From Basfia succiniciproducens (GTDB taxonomy: Bacteria > Pseudomonadota > Gammaproteobacteria > Enterobacterales > Pasteurellaceae): a DNA stretch of 64,000 nucleotides. The notes under the pieces were generated by a model. That model was not told where the DNA came from. It saw only the letters and a program-made list of their open reading frames with translations, and searched no databases. Shown here piece after piece: positions 18,757-28,646 of this stretch. Each line of letters starts with the position of its first letter. The stretch's first letter is position 1. Both the position numbers and the translations under genes were made by a program. The DNA lies in contig NZ_CP015031.1 in assembly GCF_011455875.1 (NCBI RefSeq), positions 496,001 through 560,000 on the forward strand. Reading direction: 5' to 3'.

Positions 18757-19400
18757 TTTGTACGGTTCTCAATAACATTTTTTAATGCAAGAATAACGGC
18801 TAAGCCTAAGAATGCGCCCGGCGGCAGAATTGGCAGTAACAAATTACTGTCGTTATGGAAAAACTCAATACGCAGAGGTTTTGCCCAATCGCCTAACAGC
18901 AAATGAATACCGTCAAACAGCGTGCCATTACCAAGTACTTCACGTAATGCGCCCAACAGGAAAAGGCTTAATGTCATGCCTAATCCCATGGCGAATCCGT
19001 CGAAAGCGGAATGCAGTACTGAATTTTTAGAGGCAAAGGCTTCCGCTCTGCCGATCACAATACAGTTGGTGACGATTAATGGAATAAAAATCCCCAGCGA
19101 TTGATAAAGGCTGTAAGTGTAGGCGTTCATCAATAATTGCACCGCCGTTACGGTAGTGGCAATAATCATCACGTAAATGGGGATACGGATCTCGTGGGGG
19201 ATTTGTTTACGAAATAAAGACACCATAGTATTAGTGCAGGTAAGCACCAAAAGGGTCGCAAAGCCCAAACCAAGAGCGTTGGTTGCCGAGTTTGAGACCG
19301 CAAGCAAAGGGCAGAGCCCAAGCAACTGTACGATGGCGGGGTTATTTCGCCATAGCCCTTGAGAAAGCAGGTCGTGCCAAATTGATTGTTCTTTTTCCAT
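18753..19400 (-). CDS. rsxE: Electron transport complex subunit RsxE/RnfE
   Basis: 215 aa inner-membrane subunit of the Rsx/Rnf complex, an ion-coupled electron-transfer complex; in E. coli it also keeps SoxR reduced. About six helices. Family segments: [22 protein letters not shown] at the N-terminus (first 20: [20 protein letters not shown]), [20 protein letters not shown], and [20 protein letters not shown]. It is the paralogue of RsxA in the same operon. Sits between rsxG (about 36 bp upstream) and nth (4-bp overlap). Slightly shorter at the C-terminus than the E. coli protein. Confidence 0.97.
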   Translation of the reverse strand: MEKEQSIWHDLLSQGLWRNNPAIVQLLGLCPLLAVSNSATNALGLGFATLLVLTCTNTMVSLFRKQIPHEIRIPIYVMIIATTVTAVQLLMNAYTYSLYQSLGIFIPLIVTNCIVIGRAEAFASKNSVLHSAFDGFAMGLGMTLSLFLLGALREVLGNGTLFDGIHLLLGDWAKPLRIEFFHNDSNLLLPILPPGAFLGLAVILALKNVIENRTK

Positions 19401-19436
19401 AATTATTCACATCATTTTTGCCCGGCAAATAGATAT

Positions 19437-20030
19437 CTACCGGTTGTTTTGTTCATTTTTTAATACGGCTAATGCGCTTCGTTTTACCTGATTTACCACC
19501 GCTCTGGGAGTGATGGTCGCGCCGGCAAATTGATCAAATTTACCGCCGTCTTTTTTTACCGCCCAATCCTGTAAATTATCTTCACTGATTTTTTGATGAT
19601 TAAAGCTCAGAATCCAGTGGGAAACTCTCGTTTCAATTTTGTCGCCTAATCCGGGGGTTTCTTTATGCGCCAAAACGCGAACGCCTAAAACTTCACCTTC
19701 CGGCGTGATCCCCATAAGCAAACGAATCGCGCCGGAATAACCGTCGGGCGCAGTGGCTTCAACTGCATAAGCGCTTACTTTGCCAGTTAAAAGTGCGGTG
19801 CAAATTTTCTCAATTTCGCGGGATTCCGTAGTTTTACAGGTTGCCGTTACATCGTTATCGTAGTAATTTGCCGGAATCACCTGAGCTAACAATTCTTGTT
19901 GTTGTTTAAGGATTTCCGCTTCAATTTTATCTTTAGTCAAAAAATATAACGCCGTGGAAATAATCGTACAGATTAAAGCGACAATACCTAATATCGCGCC
20001 ATATTTTACAGAAGTTTGACCTACACCCAT
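19437..20030 (-). CDS. rsxG: Electron transport complex subunit RsxG/RnfG
   Basis: 197 aa periplasmic flavoprotein subunit with one N-terminal membrane helix (about residues 8-30). The FMN is attached covalently to Thr in the conserved (S/T)GATxT motif. Here it reads AGATIT (FDQFAGATITPRAVVN), keeping the acceptor threonine but with Ala as first residue. Other family segments: DGYSGAIRLLMGI and RVLAHKETPGLGDKIE. The start overlaps the rsxD stop by one base. An uptake signal lies within the gene. Confidence 0.96.
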   Translation of the reverse strand: MGVGQTSVKYGAILGIVALICTIISTALYFLTKDKIEAEILKQQQELLAQVIPANYYDNDVTATCKTTESREIEKICTALLTGKVSAYAVEATAPDGYSGAIRLLMGITPEGEVLGVRVLAHKETPGLGDKIETRVSHWILSFNHQKISEDNLQDWAVKKDGGKFDQFAGATITPRAVVNQVKRSALAVLKNEQNNR

Positions 20031-21094
20031 TAATTTTTCCCTCTAAGATCATAACCGGTTACCCGCGGGCGCGTGTATTGATCTATCAACGGCACGCAAA
20101 TATTGGCAAGTAAAATGGCAAACGCCGCACCGTCGGGATAACCGCCGTAAAACCGGATTAAACAAAGCAGTAAGCCGACCAACACGCCAAAAACCAGTTT
20201 GCCTTTTGGGGTGATTGAGGCCGTGACCGGATCCGTTGCGATAAAAAAAGCGCAAAACATTGTGGCACCGCTGAATAATTGCCATAAAGGTGACGGCATA
20301 TTATCGGAAAATAACCAACTGCATAAAGAGAAAAGACAAACGGTTATTAAAAGTGCGGTGGGAATTTGCCAATGAATAATGCGTTTCCATACCAAAAACA
20401 AGCCGCCCAGTAAAAACGCCAAATTAACTTGGAACCAACCTAAACCGGCTAAAGGCGATTGAGTAAATAGAGGAGAGCGATTAATTTCAGCCAGGCTCCG
20501 ATTTGCTTTTAACCCCGTTTTTACCGCATCCAACGGCGTGGCTGAACTCATGCCGTCAATGGAGGCGGTTAATTGATGAAGACTGAAACCGTCCGTTGTA
20601 CCGCCGCTAAAAATTAAGTGGTAAGCGTCAATGAAAGTCGGCGGTTCATGCAGCAATTGCACGGGCGCAAGCCAGGTGGTCATTTGCATCGGGAACGAGA
20701 CGAGCAATACCACATAACCGACCATCGCAGGGTTGAACGGATTTTGTCCCAATCCGCCGTAAACATGTTTGCCTAAAATAACGGCGCAGAAGATACCGAT
20801 TAAAATGATCCAATAAGGCGCATAAGGCGGAATGGCAACGGCAAGAATTAACGCCGTTAAGGTGACACTGAAATCCGAAATATAGAATAACTTCGGTTTT
20901 TTGCGCAAAATAGTCAGTAAAAACTCAAGGCAAAGGGCAAAAACAACGGCGATCGTTATTTGAAATAAAACGCCGAACCCAAAGTAATAAAGCTGCGCAA
21001 AAACGGCAGGTAGCATAGCCAAAATTACCCACAGCATAATCCGAGCTGTCAGTTTTCCTGAATGGCTGTGGGGAGAACTTGCTATTTTAAACAT
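20030..21094 (-). CDS. rsxD: Electron transport complex subunit RsxD/RnfD
   Basis: 354 aa inner-membrane subunit with about nine or ten helices and a covalently bound FMN. The flavinylation motif [12 protein letters not shown] (family SGATPLD.VK) is near residue 188. Other family features: the N-terminal [35 protein letters not shown], and [18 protein letters not shown]. Lies 16 bp downstream of rsxC. Confidence 0.97.
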   Translation of the reverse strand: MFKIASSPHSHSGKLTARIMLWVILAMLPAVFAQLYYFGFGVLFQITIAVVFALCLEFLLTILRKKPKLFYISDFSVTLTALILAVAIPPYAPYWIILIGIFCAVILGKHVYGGLGQNPFNPAMVGYVVLLVSFPMQMTTWLAPVQLLHEPPTFIDAYHLIFSGGTTDGFSLHQLTASIDGMSSATPLDAVKTGLKANRSLAEINRSPLFTQSPLAGLGWFQVNLAFLLGGLFLVWKRIIHWQIPTALLITVCLFSLCSWLFSDNMPSPLWQLFSGATMFCAFFIATDPVTASITPKGKLVFGVLVGLLLCLIRFYGGYPDGAAFAILLANICVPLIDQYTRPRVTGYDLRGKN

Positions 21095-21110
21095 AGAGAT
21101 AGCACCTTAA

Positions 21111-23117
21111 TTATTCTGTTTTATTTGATTGTTGTTGCGCCAGCTTTTTCGCTTTGGCGCGGGCGATAGCGGCGGCGATTGCCGCTTTTTTCGGATCCGT
21201 TTCGGTTTTTTCGGCGCTGTCCGACGGTGCGGAAATTTCGGCATTTTGCACCGCATTTTTTACCGCCGTTACATTATCGCTTACGGATTCAGTGTTATTT
21301 TGCGCCGCCTTTTTCGCTTTAGCGCGGGCAAGAGCAGCAGCAATGGCGGCTTTTTTCCCGTCAAGTGCGGTCGAATTTTCCGGATTTTTTTGTACGTCGG
21401 AATTATCCGATTGCGTGCCGGAATCAACCTGAGTTAAGACGGAATTTTCAGTGCTAATCGCCTGTTGGCGGGCTAAACGACGGGCTTTGCGTAGTGCCAT
21501 GACTTCCGAATTATCCGGTAATACTTCGCCTTTTTCATTCACAACGGTTTTCAAGGCGGAAATTTTCGGTTTTTCCGTTATTGCCGCTTGTTTTTGTTTT
21601 AAACGTTCGAGCGCAGCTTTTACCGGATCAACGCCTTTCTGGTTGGCTAATTCCTCCCGACGGGCTTCCGCCGCACGTTGGGAACGCAATTTACGCGCCT
21701 GTTCTTCCCGTTCAAGGCGGCGCTGTTTTGCTTCAAACCGTAGTTTAGCTTCTTCAGCTTTTTTCGCTTTATCTTTGATTTCCCAAATTTTTGCTTTTTC
21801 CTGACGGAAATATTGAATTAACGGGATATGGCTAGGGCAGACGTAAGCACATAAACCGCATTCAATACAATCTTTCAGGCTGTATTCTTCGGATTTTTCG
21901 TGATCTTCCGAACGTGCATACCAATAAAGCTGTTGCGGCATAAGATGCACCGGGCAGGCATCGGAGCAGGCGGAACAACGGATACAGGATTGTTCTCGCG
22001 CCTGCGGATCGTATTCAAAGTGATCCGGTGCAAGAATGCAGTTCCCCAGTTTTGTAATAGGCGCATCAAGGTTGGGAAGCGTTAATCCCATCATCGGGCC
22101 GCCTAAAAACACCGGTAAGCGTTCATCATACTGATAACCGACATTTTTTAATAGAAAGGAAATCGGCGTACCAAAACGTACCCATTGGTTTCCTTTATTG
22201 GGGATTTTATCGCCGGTTAAGGTGACTACGCGCTCAATTAAAGGTTCGTCATTAATTATCGCCCGCTTAATCGCAAATGCGGTACCGACGTTTTGCATTA
22301 GCACGCCTATACTGGAAGAACGTTGTCCGGCAGGTACTTCCATGCCGGTGAGTATTTGGATTAATTGTTTTGCCGCACCGGAAGGATATTTGGTCGGAAT
22401 AACGCGGATTTCAATATCGTTTGCACCCTGTAATGCGTTTTTTATTGATTGCACCGCTTCAGGCTTGTTGTCTTCGATGGCAATTACCACTTTTTCCGGG
22501 CGCAAAATATAGCGGAGAATGCGAATACCTTCGATAATTTCATCAGGATTATCCCGCATTAGACGGTCATCACAAGTGATATAGGGTTCGCATTCGGCAC
22601 CGTTAATAATGAGTAATTTTACTTTCTTTTGGGCGGAATCAATTTTCGCTGCAGTCGGGAATACCGCACCGCCAAGTCCGGCAATGCCGGCCTGGTAAAT
22701 TTTTTCGATTAATTGTTCCGCACTTTGACTAAGGAAATCATCAATAGGATTTTGTTCCCGCCATTGGTCTTTGCCGTCGGCATGAATATGCACGGCAAGC
22801 TCCGATAAACCGGAAGGATGCGCCGCAATATGAGGGGCAATCGCTATTACCGTGCCCGATGTGGGCGCATGAACGGGCAACATTCGTAAGCCGTCGCCTT
22901 GGGTCAGGGGCTGACCTTTTAACACATAATCGCCTTCTTTCACCAATAGATTACCGGCGTCGCCCGCGTGCTGTTTGACGGGAATATAAAAATCCTCCGC
23001 TAAGGGCGCTTTTGTAATGGGAGTTTGGTTAGATTGGGATTTCATTTCCGGCGGATGAATACCGCCGTCAAAATCCCAAAGCTTACCGGAATTGAATCTT
23101 GCTAAAACATCGGTCAT
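21111..23117 (-). CDS. rsxC: Electron transport complex subunit RsxC/RnfC
   Basis: 668 aa peripheral subunit that takes electrons from NADH. It holds a flavin/NADH-binding fold like the complex I 51-kDa subunit ([35 protein letters not shown]). Two [4Fe-4S] motifs follow, [17 protein letters not shown] and [16 protein letters not shown], near residues 375-425. The tail from about 440 is Lys/Ala/Arg-rich and probably coiled. It includes near-repeats [19 protein letters not shown] and [19 protein letters not shown]. This repetitive tail varies in length between gamma-proteobacteria. It contains one uptake signal and a high-GC reverse-strand open frame that I regard as a shadow. Confidence 0.97.
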   Translation of the reverse strand: MTDVLARFNSGKLWDFDGGIHPPEMKSQSNQTPITKAPLAEDFYIPVKQHAGDAGNLLVKEGDYVLKGQPLTQGDGLRMLPVHAPTSGTVIAIAPHIAAHPSGLSELAVHIHADGKDQWREQNPIDDFLSQSAEQLIEKIYQAGIAGLGGAVFPTAAKIDSAQKKVKLLIINGAECEPYITCDDRLMRDNPDEIIEGIRILRYILRPEKVVIAIEDNKPEAVQSIKNALQGANDIEIRVIPTKYPSGAAKQLIQILTGMEVPAGQRSSSIGVLMQNVGTAFAIKRAIINDEPLIERVVTLTGDKIPNKGNQWVRFGTPISFLLKNVGYQYDERLPVFLGGPMMGLTLPNLDAPITKLGNCILAPDHFEYDPQAREQSCIRCSACSDACPVHLMPQQLYWYARSEDHEKSEEYSLKDCIECGLCAYVCPSHIPLIQYFRQEKAKIWEIKDKAKKAEEAKLRFEAKQRRLEREEQARKLRSQRAAEARREELANQKGVDPVKAALERLKQKQAAITEKPKISALKTVVNEKGEVLPDNSEVMALRKARRLARQQAISTENSVLTQVDSGTQSDNSDVQKNPENSTALDGKKAAIAAALARAKAKKAAQNNTESVSDNVTAVKNAVQNAEISAPSDSAEKTETDPKKAAIAAAIARAKAKKLAQQQSNKTE

Positions 23118-23120
23118 GCG

Positions 23121-23711
23121 TTATTTCCCCACCACTAATTTTTTCTCACCGTCGGTTGTATTCATCACGGGAATGACTAAATCCGGGTTTACTTTCCAAT
23201 CCCAGTTATCAATGTTTTTTTCAACTTTTATCATTTTAATGCAGTCGGTCGGGCAAGGCGCAACGCAAAGTTCGCAGCCGGTACAGAGATCCGGGATAAC
23301 GGTATGCAGAGATTTATTGGTACCTATAATGGCATCGACCGGGCACGCTTGGATACATTTCGTACAGCCGATACACATATCTTCATGAATAAAGGCGACT
23401 TTAGGCGTATTGTCTTCGGTAAATTCGGCATCAGGCGCATCCACACCCAGTAATTCGGCAATTTTTATTACCGTCGGCTGCCCGCCGGGAACGCATTTGG
23501 TAATGATATCTCCGTTGGCAATAGCCTCAGCATAAGGACGGCAGCCGGGATAACCGCATTGACCACATTGGCTTTGGGGCAAAATTGCATCAATTTTATC
23601 TACGATAGGATCCGCTTCCACTTTTAATTTAACGGACGCAAAACCAAGAATAATGCCGAAAATAAGGGCGAGTACTGCAACCGCAATAAGAATGTAATAG
23701 ATCGTTGTCAT
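23121..23711 (-). CDS. rsxB: Electron transport complex subunit RsxB/RnfB (ferredoxin)
   Basis: 196 aa. One N-terminal membrane helix (residues 4-26). The CxxCGxxxC-type cluster reads [21 protein letters not shown]. Two ferredoxin-type [4Fe-4S] motifs follow, [16 protein letters not shown] and [16 protein letters not shown]. Passes electrons between RsxC and the membrane subunits. 3 bp from rsxC and 14 bp from rsxA. Confidence 0.98.
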   Translation of the reverse strand: MTTIYYILIAVAVLALIFGIILGFASVKLKVEADPIVDKIDAILPQSQCGQCGYPGCRPYAEAIANGDIITKCVPGGQPTVIKIAELLGVDAPDAEFTEDNTPKVAFIHEDMCIGCTKCIQACPVDAIIGTNKSLHTVIPDLCTGCELCVAPCPTDCIKMIKVEKNIDNWDWKVNPDLVIPVMNTTDGEKKLVVGK

Positions 23712-23725
23712 AATCCGTACTCACT

Positions 23726-24307
23726 TTAAACCCGAATAAGCCCGGTAAAGCCCATGAAAGCCAAGGACATCAAGCCGGCGGTAACTAATGCGATAGACGC
23801 GCCTTTAAAAGGCGCCGGTACATCTGCTGCCGCCAGGCGTTCGCGTAAAGAGGCGAAAAGAACAAGGACCAGAGCAAAACCTAATGAGGCGCCAAAACCA
23901 TAAATGACAGACTCGGTTAAATTATGAGCTAAATTAATATTAAGCAGCGCAACCCCTAATACGGCACAGTTTGTGGTAATAAGCGGAAGAAAAATACCTA
24001 ACAAACGATAGAGCGTCGGACTGGTTTTGTTGATTACCATTTCAGTAAATTGTACTACGACCGCAATAACCAAAATAAAGACTAACGTGCGCAAGAAAGA
24101 TGCGTTTAACGGTGCAAGAATATAACTGTCCGCAAGATAGGTACAAAGTGAGGCAACCGTTAATACAAAGGTTGTAGCAAGCCCCATGCCGATTGCAGTT
24201 TCGACTTTTTTGGAAACGCCCATGAACGGACAAAGCCCTAAAAATTTAACCAGGACAAAGTTATTAATGAGCGCAGTACTAATAATTAATAATATATAGT
24301 CTGTCAT
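23726..24307 (-). CDS. rsxA: Electron transport complex subunit RsxA/RnfA
   Basis: 193 aa from ATG 24307 ([11 protein letters not shown]), exactly the length of E. coli RsxA; the longer open frame upstream is not needed. Integral membrane subunit with six helices: [57 protein letters not shown]. In related Rnf complexes a [2Fe-2S] cluster sits between RnfA and RnfE at conserved cysteines; the equivalent Cys in GLCPFMG and TTNCAV are present. First gene of the rsxABCDGE-nth operon, 126 bp after sanA. Confidence 0.98.
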   Translation of the reverse strand: MTDYILLIISTALINNFVLVKFLGLCPFMGVSKKVETAIGMGLATTFVLTVASLCTYLADSYILAPLNASFLRTLVFILVIAVVVQFTEMVINKTSPTLYRLLGIFLPLITTNCAVLGVALLNINLAHNLTESVIYGFGASLGFALVLVLFASLRERLAAADVPAPFKGASIALVTAGLMSLAFMGFTGLIRV

Positions 24308-24433
24308 ATTGGTGTAATTCGTTTGAGTAAGCGCGTTATTATCCTGTTTTTGCAAAGCAAGGACAATAAAAATTTCAACCTGCAGAATATAACAGATTTT
24401 ACTTGCTTTTTTTATCCCTAAATCGGGTTTTAT

Positions 24434-25135
24434 TTAATAATTCGGTAAGGCTGGCGGCAAGGGTTCGGGCGTACCTAAAAAGTGCGGTTCTTTTTCGATG
24501 AAAAGTTCCCATAGCATTAACAGACGGGCGAAAACCTCTCTAAACCGGACGAACGGATAATCTTTCGGATACTCGGCGGCAAAACAAATGGCATCAATAT
24601 GATGGAACTTAGCGATAAATAAGGCGCGTTCGCAATGAAAGCGCTGAGTGATGATCACCATAGGAGTGGCATTAAATATTTCTTTGGCGCGGATAATTGA
24701 ATCCAGCGTGCGAAACCCGGCAAAATCCATATATAAGAATTCTTCGCCGATTCCTTTTTTACGCAGATCTTTGAACATGGTTCGGGGTTCGTTATATTGC
24801 AAAGTACGATTATCGCCGCTTAAGAGCAAGTAATCTATTTTTGCCGATTTAAACAGCGCTTCCGCCGCATTAAGACGGTTTACATAAAACAGATTCGGCG
24901 TATTTCGCGCAAAATATTTTGCCGTACCGAGCAGAACGCCGTAAGGGCGGTGAGGAACCTTGGTTATATCCGTATAAATATCGTTACGCACGGAATAACC
25001 GATCATCTGATCTAACGTTGCTAACGAAACGATAGCGATACCGGCAAGAATTGCACAGGTTTGAACAAGACGTTTTAATGAAGATTTAGCCAGAAATGAT
25101 ACAATTTTTGATTGTATTTTCTTACATCCTTGCAT
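24434..25135 (-). CDS. sanA: SanA-like DUF218 envelope protein
   Basis: 233 aa from ATG 25135; a GTG at 25147 is also in frame. One N-terminal membrane helix (about residues 25-45), then a DUF218 domain in the periplasm: PYGVLLGTAKYF, RLNAAEALFKSAKIDYLLLS, GDNRTLQYNEPRTMFKDLRK, DFAGFRTLDSIIRAKEIF, IITQRFHCERALFIAK. These match SanA of E. coli, whose loss raises sensitivity to vancomycin. Upstream of rsxA on the same strand; the pair may be cotranscribed. An uptake signal lies in the 3' end. Confidence 0.88.
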   Translation of the reverse strand: MQGCKKIQSKIVSFLAKSSLKRLVQTCAILAGIAIVSLATLDQMIGYSVRNDIYTDITKVPHRPYGVLLGTAKYFARNTPNLFYVNRLNAAEALFKSAKIDYLLLSGDNRTLQYNEPRTMFKDLRKKGIGEEFLYMDFAGFRTLDSIIRAKEIFNATPMVIITQRFHCERALFIAKFHHIDAICFAAEYPKDYPFVRFREVFARLLMLWELFIEKEPHFLGTPEPLPPALPNY

Positions 25136-25225
25136 TTTACATCTCACATTACGGGTTAATACTGACCTAGAGATTAATTAAAAACTGCGGTAAGTTCAAG
25201 TGTAAATTTCTCGCAATATAATTTT

Positions 25226-25283
25226 AGCCGTTTAGACGTCTAAAATTTCTTGACAATATTTTGAGATAAGGATAGCTTATAAC
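25226..25283 (+). promoter_or_regulatory. MetJ box and candidate promoter of metX
   Basis: AGACGTCT at 25234-25241 is the exact consensus MetJ operator unit; the flanking 8-mers (AGCCGTTT before, AAAATTTC after) may form weaker tandem units. A candidate -35, TTGACA at 25250-25255, is followed after 17 bp by TAGCTT as a weak -10. The operator overlaps the upstream edge of the promoter, which fits repression of metX by MetJ with S-adenosylmethionine. Confidence 0.75.
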
Positions 25284-25319
25284 AAAATCTGCAAAGACGG
25301 ATTGAGTATTAAATAATTA

Positions 25320-26411
25320 ATGGATTCTTCAATGTCAGCACAGCAAGTAACCCTTTTTACGGAACAACCCTTAGACCTGATTTTTGGCGGGCAGCTCGGG
25401 CAAATAGATGTCGCTTACCAAACTTACGGTACATTGAATGAAGATAAAAGCAATGCGGTATTAATTTGTCATGCGTTGACCGGTGATGCGGAACCTTATT
25501 TATCACCGGCGGAAAATCAAGCCGGAGGCTGGTGGCAAAGCTTTATGGGCGAAGGATTGGCTTTGGACACTTCCCGTTATTTTTTTATTTGCTCAAACGT
25601 ATTAGGCGGCTGCAAAGGCACAACCGGGCCGGCTTCGATTAATCCGAAAACCAATAAACCCTACGGCAGCCAATTTCCCAAAGTTACCGTTCAAGATATC
25701 GTCCGCCTTCAAAAAGCACTTATTTCTCATTTAAATATTCCTCATTTGCATGCGGTAATCGGCGGATCATTCGGGGGGATGCAGGCGACCCAATGGGCGA
25801 TTTATTATCCTGATTTTGTGGATAAAGTCGTTAATCTCTGCTCATCACTGACTTTCAGTGCGGAGGCTATCGGTTTCAATCATGTAATGCGGCAAGCGAT
25901 TATTAATGATCCTAATTTTAATAACGGCGATTATTATGAGGGTGAGCCCCCTGAAAACGGATTATCTATCGCCAGAATGCTCGGTATGTTGACTTACCGT
26001 ACGGATCTGCAGTTGGCAAAAGCTTTTGGTCGCGCCACCAAAAACGAAGGGCATTACTGGGGCGATTACTTTCAGGTTGAATCTTATTTAAGTTATCAGG
26101 GGCAGAAATTTTTAGGCCGTTTTGATGCAAACAGCTATCTGCATTTATTACGGGCTTTAGATATTTATGACCCGAGTATCGGCTTTGATAATATCAAAGA
26201 AGCGTTGTCGCGTATTAAGGCGCATTATACTTTAGTGGCGGTAACCAACGATCAACTATTCAAATTAACGGATTTGCATAAAAGCAAAACTTTATTGGAG
26301 CAGGCGGGGGTTCCGCTGGATTATTACGAATTTCCTTCCGATTACGGGCACGACGCTTTTCTGGTGGATTACGATACCTTTGAACCGAAAATTCGCAGCG
26401 GGTTGGAATAG
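25320..26411 (+). CDS. metX: Homoserine O-acetyltransferase
   Basis: 363 aa cytosolic alpha/beta-hydrolase that acetylates homoserine with acetyl-CoA, the first committed step of methionine synthesis by this route. Nucleophile elbow [13 protein letters not shown] near residue 147; catalytic Asp in [10 protein letters not shown] and His in [12 protein letters not shown] near the end. [18 protein letters not shown] is a typical MetX segment. ATG 25320 is used; ATG 25332 (MSAQQVTL) is an alternative and neither has a strong ribosome site. The MetJ box upstream supports the pathway. Some family members use succinyl-CoA, which sequence reading alone does not settle. Confidence 0.95.
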   Translation: MDSSMSAQQVTLFTEQPLDLIFGGQLGQIDVAYQTYGTLNEDKSNAVLICHALTGDAEPYLSPAENQAGGWWQSFMGEGLALDTSRYFFICSNVLGGCKGTTGPASINPKTNKPYGSQFPKVTVQDIVRLQKALISHLNIPHLHAVIGGSFGGMQATQWAIYYPDFVDKVVNLCSSLTFSAEAIGFNHVMRQAIINDPNFNNGDYYEGEPPENGLSIARMLGMLTYRTDLQLAKAFGRATKNEGHYWGDYFQVESYLSYQGQKFLGRFDANSYLHLLRALDIYDPSIGFDNIKEALSRIKAHYTLVAVTNDQLFKLTDLHKSKTLLEQAGVPLDYYEFPSDYGHDAFLVDYDTFEPKIRSGLE

Positions 26412-26469
26412 GATTCGGACTGACAACCGGAACTAATAAAAGTGCGGTCAAAAATGTAGGATTTTTGAA

Positions 26470-26497
26470 AATAGAGGGCGCCAAACAGGGCGCCTAT
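26470..26497. terminator. Hairpin between convergent metX and folK
   Basis: GGCGCC-AAACAG-GGCGCC with A-rich sequence on one side and T-rich on the other; probably serves both convergent genes. A single uptake signal lies about 30 bp to its left. Confidence 0.65.
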
Positions 26498-26503
26498 AAA
26501 TTT

Positions 26504-26989
26504 TTAAGGTTTGTAGCAAATCTTCATATCATGATTTGCAAAGTTTTTAGCCAGTTCAGCTATCGCAATTCCTTGCGGCAGGATCAAATTCGGGGCGATT
26601 TCATACAGAGGAATAATCACAAATTCCCGGTTGGTCATATCATAATGGGGAAGGGTTAAACGTTCCGATTTTATCACTAAATCGTCGTAAAGCAGAATGT
26701 CCAAATCCAGAGTGCGCTCGCCCCAACGGCGTAAACGCACGCGCCCTTGTTCGTTTTCAATTTGTTGCAAATAATCCAGCAATTCTAAAGGTGCAAGTTC
26801 GGTGTGAATACAGGCGACGGCATTTACATAATCGGGTTGATCCTGCGGGCCTAACGGTTTGCTTTGATAAAATGAGCTTACCGCACTTAATGATGTTTGA
26901 GGCAACTTGTTAAGTGCGGTTAATGCTGAATTCAGCTGTTCTATAGGCGTATTCAAATTACTGCCAAGGGCGATATAAACGGTTTTCAT
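26504..26989 (-). CDS. folK: 6-hydroxymethyl-7,8-dihydropterin pyrophosphokinase
   Basis: 161 aa folate-pathway enzyme that moves pyrophosphate from ATP to 6-hydroxymethyl-dihydropterin. Motifs: VYIALGSNLNTPIEQL at the start, SSFYQSKPLGPQDQPDYVNAV, and the metal-binding RWGERTLDLDILLYDD near residue 92. HYDMTNREFVIIPLYEIAP follows. Lies 5 bp after pcnB, as in E. coli. Two oppositely oriented uptake signals lie within the coding region. Confidence 0.98.
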   Translation of the reverse strand: MKTVYIALGSNLNTPIEQLNSALTALNKLPQTSLSAVSSFYQSKPLGPQDQPDYVNAVACIHTELAPLELLDYLQQIENEQGRVRLRRWGERTLDLDILLYDDLVIKSERLTLPHYDMTNREFVIIPLYEIAPNLILPQGIAIAELAKNFANHDMKICYKP

Positions 26990-26994
26990 TATAA

Positions 26995-28482
26995 TTATGG
27001 GTTAGTTGCCGTTTTAACTTTGGGTTTACGCCGGCGGGGACGATAGAATTTTTTCTTGCCTTGAGGATGTTGTTTATCCTGTTCTTTTACCAATGCCGAG
27101 CGTTGCTCATCGGTACTTAGTTGATATTCATGCCACCAGGCCGAAAGCTCAATGGCTTCACCGCCCTCAATTTCGGCGCGCATCGCCAATAAATCAAAGG
27201 CGGCGCGGAATTTATTATGTTCCATGGTACGTTCCGGCGCTTTGCCGTTACGTTTTAGTAGTTGCAACTGTAAAAACCAAATATCCCGAATAGTTGCCGT
27301 ATGACGACGGGGAGCCGCTAAGTTTTTACAGAACAAATCTAAAATTTCATTGTTTGCTAAGGCATAAGCGTCATGGTTATTTAATCCGCCTTCATTTTTG
27401 AGAATTTCCACTTTTTCACGCAGCGGATACCAAAAAAATGCGGCGAATAAAAACGCAGGATTCACCCGGAGTTTGTCGGCGATCCGTTCATCGGTAGAAG
27501 TTAGCGCAGCGAGGATCATTCGCTCCGCAAAACTGTCGCCGCGTTCGGTGAAATAAGGCATTAGCGAAGGGAAAAGCTGCTCGAATAAGTGGTATTCACG
27601 TAACAGATTATAGGTTTTTACCCCTTGCCCGGATTGCAATAATTTTAAACTTTCGTCGAATAGACGCGCCGGCGGAATGTTTTTTAACAAATGGGCGAGT
27701 TTACGAATATGAGGGGCACTCGATTTGTCCAAGAACATATCTAATTTAGCCATGAAACGAATGGATCGTAACATACGCACGGGATCTTCCTGATAACGGG
27801 TAACCGGGTCGCCGATAAGACGCAACTTACCCGCTTTGAGATCCTCTATTCCGTTAAAGTAATCATAAACTAAATTATCTTTCGGGCTGTAATAAAGAGC
27901 ATTAACGGTGAAATCCCGGCGCTCGGCATCCTGTTCTAAGGTGCCGTAAACATTGTCGCGCAGCAACATACCTTCTTCACTTTGTTTTGAAGCGTTTTCA
28001 TTTTCAATATCGCTATGGTTCGCCCGGAATGTCGCTACTTCAATAATATCTCGGCCAAACATAATATGAGCCAGACGGAAACGGCGCCCTACCAAGCGGC
28101 ATTGACGCTGAAAAATTGCCTGAATCTGATCCGGGCGTGCATTGGTTGCCACATCAAAATCTTTGGGTTTTTTATCCAATAATAAATCGCGCAAACAACC
28201 GCCGACTACATAAGCCTCATAACCGTTACGGTTTAATTTTTCCACCACGGACAGCGCATTTTTGCTGATCATTCGCGGATTAATGCCTAACAGATTGGCT
28301 CTGATGGCAAATTTATTTAAAGTGCGGTGTGTTTTATGGGATTTTTTATTCGGTGTTTTTGTATGATGAGCGTGAGGCCGTTCGAGTTTGGTTTCCGCTC
28401 GAGCGGTTTTTTTTATGTTGCTTGATTCTGTTGCCTGTTTTTTAGATTTTTTAGTAAACAGGTTTTTTATGTAAGTGAAAAT
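26995..28482 (-). CDS. pcnB: Poly(A) polymerase I, probable AUU start
   Basis: Adds poly(A) tails that mark RNA for decay. Nucleotidyltransferase core: YVVGGCLRDLLLDKKPKDFDV, RPDQIQAIFQRQCRLVGRRF, RRDFTVNALYY, EDPVRMLRSIRFMAKL; basic tail KKKFYRPRRRKPKVK. The first ATG (28272) would give 425 aa and remove the N-terminus. The frame stays open upstream to a stop at 28495-28497 and has no ATG, but ATT at 28482 begins (I)FTYIKNLFTKKSKK. That aligns with E. coli PcnB FTRVANFCRKVLSREES, which is initiated at AUU. GAGG ends 6 nt before this ATT. With it the protein is 495 aa. A short poly(A) polymerase from ATG 28272 is the alternative. Confidence 0.85.
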   Translation of the reverse strand: MFTYIKNLFTKKSKKQATESSNIKKTARAETKLERPHAHHTKTPNKKSHKTHRTLNKFAIRANLLGINPRMISKNALSVVEKLNRNGYEAYVVGGCLRDLLLDKKPKDFDVATNARPDQIQAIFQRQCRLVGRRFRLAHIMFGRDIIEVATFRANHSDIENENASKQSEEGMLLRDNVYGTLEQDAERRDFTVNALYYSPKDNLVYDYFNGIEDLKAGKLRLIGDPVTRYQEDPVRMLRSIRFMAKLDMFLDKSSAPHIRKLAHLLKNIPPARLFDESLKLLQSGQGVKTYNLLREYHLFEQLFPSLMPYFTERGDSFAERMILAALTSTDERIADKLRVNPAFLFAAFFWYPLREKVEILKNEGGLNNHDAYALANNEILDLFCKNLAAPRRHTATIRDIWFLQLQLLKRNGKAPERTMEHNKFRAAFDLLAMRAEIEGGEAIELSAWWHEYQLSTDEQRSALVKEQDKQHPQGKKKFYRPRRRKPKVKTATNP

Positions 28483-28511
28483 AATTCGCCTCGTTTAGGT
28501 ATCTAAAATGA

Positions 28512-28542
28512 GAAAAAGCTTTCGCCTTTAATGATGAAAGCT
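28512..28542 (-). terminator. Terminator between dksA and pcnB
   Basis: On the minus strand AGCTTTC and GAAAGCT pair around a 12-nt loop and are followed by TTTTTCTC. It separates dksA transcription from pcnB, so pcnB probably has its own weak promoter or depends on readthrough. Confidence 0.7.
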
Positions 28543-28593
28543 ATCTGAAAAAAGGAAATAATTATACTAAAATGTCCATTTCCTTCAATACCT

Positions 28594-28617
28594 ATATCCC
28601 CCGAAACAGGGGGATAT
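28594..28617. other. Strong hairpin downstream of dksA
   Basis: ATATCCCCC-GAAACA-GGGGGATAT, a perfect 9-bp stem, 30 bp after the dksA stop and without a T run. It may protect the dksA mRNA 3' end or pause transcription before the terminator at 28512-28542. Role is inference. Confidence 0.6.
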
Positions 28618-28646
28618 GTGCTTAAAATATACAGCAATGTGAAAAT

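Noticed and set aside
21129-21804. Long open frames on the plus strand opposite rsxC
   Set aside because: They mirror the GC-rich, repetitive Lys/Ala tail of RsxC, lack ribosome sites and look like no known protein.
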